Origin: Lepas anatifera
Lineage: Eukaryota > Arthropoda > Thecostraca > Lepadidae
Reading direction: 5' to 3'
Length of the DNA: 64,000 nt
Assembly: GCA_034440635.1 (NCBI GenBank)
Contig: JAOTON010001028.1
Span: 372,001 to 436,000, forward strand
The notes beneath the pieces are model-generated. The model was not told the DNA's origin. It did no database searches and was given only the letters and a program-made list of their open reading frames with translations. Made by a program: the position numbers and the translations under genes. How positions within the stretch are numbered: the first letter of the stretch is position 1; each line of letters opens with the position of its first letter. Shown one piece after another: positions 57,901-64,000 of the stretch.

Positions 57901-59681
57901 CAGTTTACTCGCACTATAAAAACCGCACTTGGCAACCACCTGCCGGCAGGCTTGTCGGAATTTGTTGCGGGATGATTCTCTCAGCGTTGTGAAAAGGAAT
58001 TTGCCTCAGTGAGATTAATGTTTGTGTACGTTCCCGGATTGCATGGTGGATTTTGGAGATTGCCGGTTGTCATAACCCGGCCCAGGGCGGTGTTGAAGGT
58101 CAGGTCATACGTGCGTTGGAGAGTTGGTAAGCTTTATGCAGCCAGTATGTTTTACTGCTTGAACAGGATAGGTTCTGAACCTGTAGTTTATTCTTTATTT
58201 TAATCAGGGTAATATATTTCAATTTTGAGAAAGCCGGGCACTTGGGGAAAGGGTTTTAGGTGAATTGCTATTTTCATGGTGGCCATTTCATTATTTTGAT
58301 GTTTTATTTAGTGATTGTACACTGCAATTTCTCTATGAATTCAAATTAAAACAGAGGGAGTGAATCCTGCTGATGTGTGTATAATTTCATAAATACTTTT
58401 GTTTGAAAATATTTTGTTCAAATGGACAAGCTTTTGAAATTGTCCTGCCTTGCACATACTTCCGCTTTTAAACGTATTAAAGCAAGACCTTCCCCACCCA
58501 AGGCATTGTTTTGGTATTACAGATTTTGTTTTACTTATAAACTTATCTTGCCGGTTTGTGGTTTATCAATGTTTTGCCTGGTACACCTGATGTTTTGATT
58601 TAAAAACCACTGGACTCGGCATGAGTTGATTTTGTGGGTTCCTTAAGATGGTTTAACTTCTGTTAATACAGGGAATTTTAACATCTGTCACGTCTTTCTT
58701 TGTTTTTGTATTTCTTGTGCATATTATCTAGAAGAACGTGTAATTGCTTTCAAGGAAGTTCTTCAGATCCCGTATATGCTGTTTTGCCCTTTGTTGATGA
58801 ACTCTGACCTCTTTTTCCTTGAATTTTGACATCCCACACTCTGCAGAAAAGTAATTTCAGGACACTGGGGGACGTGCACCAGAATTTCTCTAGACTGAAC
58901 CATTATTTTCCTTGTTTCGACAATTGCCTCGAAACTAAGCTTACATTCCAAATCTAAATGCAAGGACACTCTCTCAATCTTGTTTTCCTTGTACAACCAG
59001 GAAGCTTTGATTTCTGCTTAGCCTTCTCAACCCTCAACCCAAGAATCAGGAATTAGGGGCTGCTGAGACCAATACTAGACGGTGGCCCTAGATTAAAAAT
59101 GACAGAGCCCGAACACCAGTGCTCGAGGATAATCCTTGACCACGATTCGAAGAGGGGGAGGGGGCTAGGCCACTCAGATTGGCCTGTTGTCAACGTTCAC
59201 AGGATCTCTTGACCACGATTCAGGGTCTTTAAAGGGAATATGGCACCTTGGTCGAATCCTGGAATTTAGTGTAATTAGACGTACTTTTAGCCGAAAATAA
59301 TGAAACCACCCATAATTCATCTGAAAAATGTACAATAAGCTCAATATTTGTTAAAATACTCCTCTAGGAAAAGAAATAAATATCTGCCTGTGGATGATGT
59401 CATGATATGGCAACCACTACCATACTCAGAATGCTTCATTGGCTTCGATTGGCTGATGCTCATCGTGACGTCAGCATATGTCGTCAACGTCAAACCAGCA
59501 GCTCACAACAATGGCCGCCTGGCGAGAGGTACATGAGAGGTACATTTCGGGTAGGCTTTAGCTTTTTCTACGGAAATATCGAGTTACAAGACAAACGATA
59601 TATAGAGTACCGGGTTTTCCGACTTGCTTTACAACTTCGCTATCTCAGTTAAAATCACGTTATAAAGGTGCCACATTCCAT

Positions 59682-60711
59682 TTAACACGCACCGCGCTGG
59701 GATTCCCTGGCATGACGCGCCACGAGTGCGTATGCCGCCCCTCTCCGTATCTTATTTCCCCGAATAGCTTAAGAAAAATTACGGACGGTGTTCGAGTTCT
59801 CTTGACTAGAAGAATATAAATTGTAAGTACTTTTATGCCAGGGCAATATTATTGAGGTCACCAAAGGTCAAGGAATGTTCCATAGGCTTACAACAGGGCA
59901 CTGTACATTTTCCCCTATCGATTTTTACTCAGCGAAGCTTGAGCAAATCTTTAGGTATCATTGGAGTCCCCTCATCGTGGCTAATCGAATAATGTATAAT
60001 GTGACCTTGCTAGGCCAAATGGTGAAAATGGCCAGACATCGAGCCCGGTCAGGGTCACATGGTGACCTGGTATGGTAATGCTGCATACAAATCGACTCCC
60101 CGTGACAAGATAAGCACAATGGGAGCAAATTGGAAGGTGTCGCCCAATTCATGCGGAGTTATTGGCAAAATAATCACTGTATGCTCATGTGACCCCAAAT
60201 GATCTTTGAGAGGTCAGGTGGTAAAAAAAACTCAACTCTAGGGCCAAGATCACGGTAAGAATACATGGTATGAGGACTTTCAAGATGATCTATTCGGTAT
60301 TTATTGAAAAAGAGCCCTTTGTATTTTTCACCATAAACATATCAGCATCACCAATAGGACCCCATTAATCTTTTTAAATTGTTATCCCTGTGATAAAAAT
60401 TTAACCCCACCTTAGGTCTACAACATGGAAATTCCGAGATAGCAGATATGTAGGCCCTTATGACCTTATTGTGAAAGTTTGAAACTGATCGATTAAAAGA
60501 TGTTCCTTTCGCGCCGCTTCAAACTCGTGATTCTGGATTTTGAGGTTGGGTCGCTTGACCTTGAAAAGCTCCTTGACCTGACCTAAAAAAATTGGTCAGG
60601 AGCGTAAAATTGATTAGGGATAAGGCAATCTAAACGCGTTGTTCTGCGTTACATAGGGAAAACCAGGAGCAGGGCGAATTTGAACCCCCTTTCCAGCGGG
60701 GCGCGTGTTAA
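59682..60711. mobile_element. TTAA-bounded element 2, related to 40675-41519
   Basis: Left end TTAACACGCACCGCGCTGG, right end inverted TTAACACGCGCCCCGCTGG, with TTAA at both edges. About nine AGGTCA/TGACCT words inside, including CTTGACCTGACCT. Less regular and probably older than the other two. No transposase. Confidence 0.65.
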
Positions 60712-60719
60712 GACTAATA

Positions 60720-61060
60720 CTCGAGGTCCCTCCACTGCCCAGACCAGCATGTAGTCAACACTGGGGTCCTCTTTGACCATGAACAGGGATGGGGACTGAC
60801 CATGATTCGGGACCCCTGAGGCTAACTTTCTGGAGCCAGTAGTCTATGAATCGGAGCGCACTGAAACCTCGACCAACATTCGGGGGCCCCTGAGGCCAAC
60901 ACTCAGAGGGAGAGGGAGAAAGACCGACGCTGGGGGACCCCTTGAGACCAATGCTCAGGGGAAAAGAAGCCAGCACACTCGGGGGAGGCTCTGAGACAAA
61001 CACTAGGGGGCACGAGGGAGGGGTGTCCTAAGACCAGCACTAGGAGGCTCCCTGCACAAG
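60720..61060 (+). repeat. Decayed minisatellite (about 45 bp unit)
   Basis: Recurring GACCAACAYTCGGGGGCCCC, TGAGGCCAACACTCAGGGG and GAGACCAATGCTCAGGGG-like blocks with many substitutions and indels. Similar fragments occur at 59055-59220. Confidence 0.55.
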
Positions 61061-61269
61061 TATTTGGCCTCCCTCACATCACTTCTCGGGAGGCCCATCA
61101 GATCATTTCCTGGACGGCTCCTCATTTTTGCCCCGATATTCATTATTTTCTCTCCTATGAAGGAAATCGCTCAGACTGGCCTGCGGCCTGTATGGTCGAG
61201 AGACTTTCTACAGTGCTTATAAGGTTGGCCCAGGGAATGGTCGCCCCACCTGGTCGCCCCAGAGTCTCC

Positions 61270-62156
61270 CCTTAGATCCGCCCCTGTGATGGACACATGA
61301 TAAAGTTTTTCCTTCGACAGCTCTTCCCAGAGGGCTCCCAGAAATGTATTCAATTGCCTCGGGTTAAGGGGGCACAAGTATCAGTCCCTTACGAACATTA
61401 GCTGTTAGACATTAAAAATCAGTAGCATTAGCGATCACGGTCACTAGCGGCTACGAACATTATTATTCGCGAACATTAGTGGTTAGGAACATTTCCATAT
61501 ACGAACATTAGCGCTAGGAACACAGGCCTTTACGAATATCTGCTATACGACCATCTGCGCATTCAAACATAGTAAGCAATCCTAAGATCAGTGGTTACGC
61601 ACACTATCGTTTACATGTTGGAGCATTGGCCTATGCTCCTTAGAGTTATGACTGTAAGGAGGCCATCCACACGCTTGACTTTGCTCTGGGCAGACATGCA
61701 AGCTCAGTTCAATTAGGCAAGTAAAAATTATGGGCAAAAAAAACTAGAAACACGATTCAAAAATGAGCAAACAGCGCGTGATCCTTGTGCAAGGCGAGGA
61801 CGGAGCACTATCGGTGTCGAAAATTAGCGACCCAGGAATGTAATCGGGGCATGTCCTGCACCGGTATAGAATGATGAATCAGCAACGCTTGAAATGATTG
61901 GCACGCTCTGTTTCTCTGAGATTTGAAGGAAACAGCCAGTCTGGCACGCGCATGGTCCAATATCCATCCGGTAAATATGTTGCATCAGGATATATCCAAT
62001 CATCCGCTGCACCTACCGGCAGGGTGAGAGCAATCTTTATTACATCTAGAAAACCTCGATTTTTCACCATTTTTTATGGGTTTGAGATTGAATTTTCTCT
62101 CAATGATGTGATCGATTAGATTTTATTGACATCCCATTACCTTCTCCCACTGTTGC
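61270..62156. other. No supported gene; motif array at 61380-61580
   Basis: A lone hAT-like end (CTTAGATCCGCCCCTG) sits near 61272. From 61380 to 61580, TACGAACATTAGCG-like words recur at roughly 20-40 bp. Nothing else recognisable. Confidence 0.4.
61380..61580. repeat. Degenerate array of TACGAACATTAGCG-like words, copy 2
   Basis: At least seven imperfect copies (CTTACGAACATTAGC, GGCTACGAACATTA, CGCGAACATTAG, ATACGAACATTAGCG and others). Reverse-complement kin lie at 54200-54370. Confidence 0.55.
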
Positions 62157-63153
62157 TTAACCCTCGCCCCACGGGGGCCATCGATGGGCCCCTAAGGTTT
62201 TTTTCAGAATAGCAGAAAACGAAGAAACGCAGCACCGCGGTTGAGGGCTCTATCTCTCACCTCATCATTTTCCCACCATCCCTGAAAATTTTTACACCGG
62301 GTCACCCAAGGTCAGGTCACCCGACGAGGTCAACAAGGTCACCTCAATTCAACTTTGAAGCTCCATAAGAGCTTTTCTTTGTCGATCAATTTGAAACTTG
62401 CTACACTTCATGACCCTTCCAGGGTCTCAACGTATATCCGGGATTTTCGATTTCGTGACCTGAGGTCAGGTCACGAGACGACCTCTCCCATTGGAAAAGC
62501 ATGGGGAAAAGCTGTCTCATGATATAAAAGCCACAAAAATGATCGCAAATACTCAGACTGCTCAGAACAGCGTTTTTGGACACCTTTTCACGGATCCCAG
62601 GGGTCATATTTGCCTTTGACTTTTCCAAGGTCACCCAAGGTCACCAGAGGTCAAAAACAGTATTTTGGCATAACTTTTGACCTAATTAAGTGAGCGCTGA
62701 AACAAACACCATCGTGTTTTTCTTGTCACTGGCTTTCATTTGATATACGGCAGGTCACTTCCGACCTTCCGTGACCTCAGGTCATATTAGGTCACGAGGT
62801 GACCTCTGGAGGTCAAACCACTGGCGGGACGTCTTTATGTTCAGCATAGGGGAAAAGTCTGACAATTTCCTATCAAATATACTTAACCATATCTCAATAG
62901 CTCTAATGGCATAGGAGTTATGCCCAGTTTGTTAAGCATTGCACATTTGAGTGAAAATAACCTATAGTGACCTTTCTTGACCTCTGGAGGTCAACCATTG
63001 ACCTGAGCGCTTAAACATGTGAGTAATTTCTTACTGAATTCCGCGAGCTTTCTAATACACTTCGCAGATTTGTGCTAACCCCATATTTTGGAGTTAGGGG
63101 GGCCATCGATGGCCCCCGGTGGGGCGAAGGTGGCGCCGACCCGTGGGGGTTAA
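62157..63153. mobile_element. TTAA-bounded element 3, richest in AGGTCA
   Basis: TTAA at both edges; the left end continues CCCTCGCCCCACGGGGGCC, then ATCGATGGGCCCC. The right end, inverted, has CCCCCACGGGTCGG, then CGCCCCACCGGGGGCC and ATCGATGGCCCCC. About 20 AGGTCA/TGACCT hexamers by eye in 997 bp, including GTGACCTGAGGTCAGGTCAC. No coding capacity. Confidence 0.75.
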
Positions 63154-63795
63154 TCCTCTCGGAGGGAAACCGAGTTAGAATCGAGTTGGTGGGCACGTAC
63201 CCCTTCCCCTAATCGAGTTAGATACTGAACCCAATTGGAAAGAAATATCACATTTTTAAGTCAATTGAAAAAAATGGGAACACTGAGCGAAAGCTAGCGA
63301 AGTGATATTACGCTAACGATCGGAAAACCATCAGGCGCTTCACTGTCTTGTAAGAGAGGCGAGCGCCACCTTTGAATAAATGCGCTGTGCGAGGGCGCCA
63401 ACTTCGAGTCGTGCAGTGGTGCCATCTTCGAGACGAGCATGTATGAAAGATTCCGAGAGCGACTTGGTCGACAGCTTTTTGACGCACAATGCTTGTGCTT
63501 TGATTAAACAGCCAACACGAGAATCTGTTCAAGCTTGGCAGCTGTACATGCAATGCAGTAACAAATAATAAGGAGCAGCATTTTTGAGCCTATCTGGTAT
63601 ACTAGAAAATTGTAGGTACAGGTAATCAGCGTTTACTTGCCTGCCTGGACGGCACAGCCATGGGACATTAAGCCTTGGCAGCCACATAAATTGATCCCGA
63701 AGAATACCACTTGATAATTGGAAAGAAAATACACTAATATATTTTGAACTACGCATAACTCTATCGGTCAATCACCTAGGTACCTAGGCACCTAC

Positions 63796-63951
63796 CATAG
63801 GCGTAGGAATGTCCAGAATATTGGGGGGCCAGCGGGCATTTTGAAATGTCATTTCCTTTCCAGTCAACGTCATAGGGTTAATGGTTAAGCCAATCATGAA
63901 TATTGGGGGGCCATGGCCCCCTGGCCCACCCTGTTCCTGGATCCGCCTATG
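63796..63951. mobile_element. 156-bp short TIR element
   Basis: Left end CATAGGCGTAGGAATG, right end inverted CATAGGCGGATCCAGG. Flanked by a 16-bp perfect repeat GTACCTAGGCACCTAC (63780-63795 and 63952-63967), which itself consists of two similar 8-mers. Related to 20185-20326. Interior has two TATTGGGGGGCCA blocks. Confidence 0.75.
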
Positions 63952-64000
63952 GTACCTAGGCACCTACTATGCTAAGTCCTACGGTGGGAAATCCAATGGA

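Larger units (their letters stand above)
54191..59681. other. No supported gene upstream of the 54 kb exon
   Basis: Holds a degenerate CGTAC/GTTCGTAC motif cluster (54200-54370), the GA microsatellite (54727-54922) and AT-rich sequence from 55100 on, especially 58200-59000. No upstream GRIP-like exon was recognised; a short first exon could easily be missed. Confidence 0.35.

Noticed and set aside
60720..61060. Immune-receptor or zinc-finger-like coding repeat
   Set aside because: The periodic blocks are noncoding minisatellite remnants with stops and indels in all frames.

Overview
This is a eukaryotic, repeat-rich nuclear window. I see no bacterial operons, no ribosome binding sites and no dense gene packing. 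Three GC-rich, properly bordered exons on the minus strand (53897-54031, 49370-49462, 7605-7812) read together as the N-terminal linker and first PDZ domain of a GRIP-like (glutamate receptor interacting protein) scaffold gene. The splice phases of the first two junctions agree. Matching residue for residue with animal GRIP PDZ1 points to a metazoan. The mobile-element mix suggests a marine invertebrate or arthropod, but the species is not resolved. Most of the window is therefore intron of one minus-strand gene: a 4.4 kb intron (49463-53896) and a 41.6 kb intron (7813-49369). Upstream sequence lies above 54032 and part of the next intron lies below 7605.

The PDZ1 C-terminal exon is abutted on its acceptor side (7813-about 8665) by a 57-59 bp minisatellite. 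Its units are copies of the exon's own first bases plus the end of the intron, so each unit carries an acceptor AG, 28-29 nt of exon sequence and a GT. The 54 kb exon is also abutted at its acceptor by a decayed minisatellite.

Rest of the long intron: a hAT-type element with a perfect 8-bp target duplication (8806-9614); five copies of a tRNA-headed SINE family with a shared 3' module; a second SINE-like family (15704-15972, 45547-45835); two very short hAT-like elements (26003-26138, 26590-26756); and four minisatellites. It also holds a decayed Ty3/gypsy-like retroelement (about 41573-45015, minus strand) interrupted by a SINE. Three elements bounded by TTAA (40675-41519 in the intron, 59682-60711 and 62157-63153 upstream) are packed with AGGTCA/TGACCT hexamers.

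Other stretches are intronic or intergenic sequence in which I can support no gene. A few weak coding candidates (5672-5863 plus, 52442-52705 minus, 46361-46936 minus) are listed at low confidence. All family assignments are from reading; no database search was possible.
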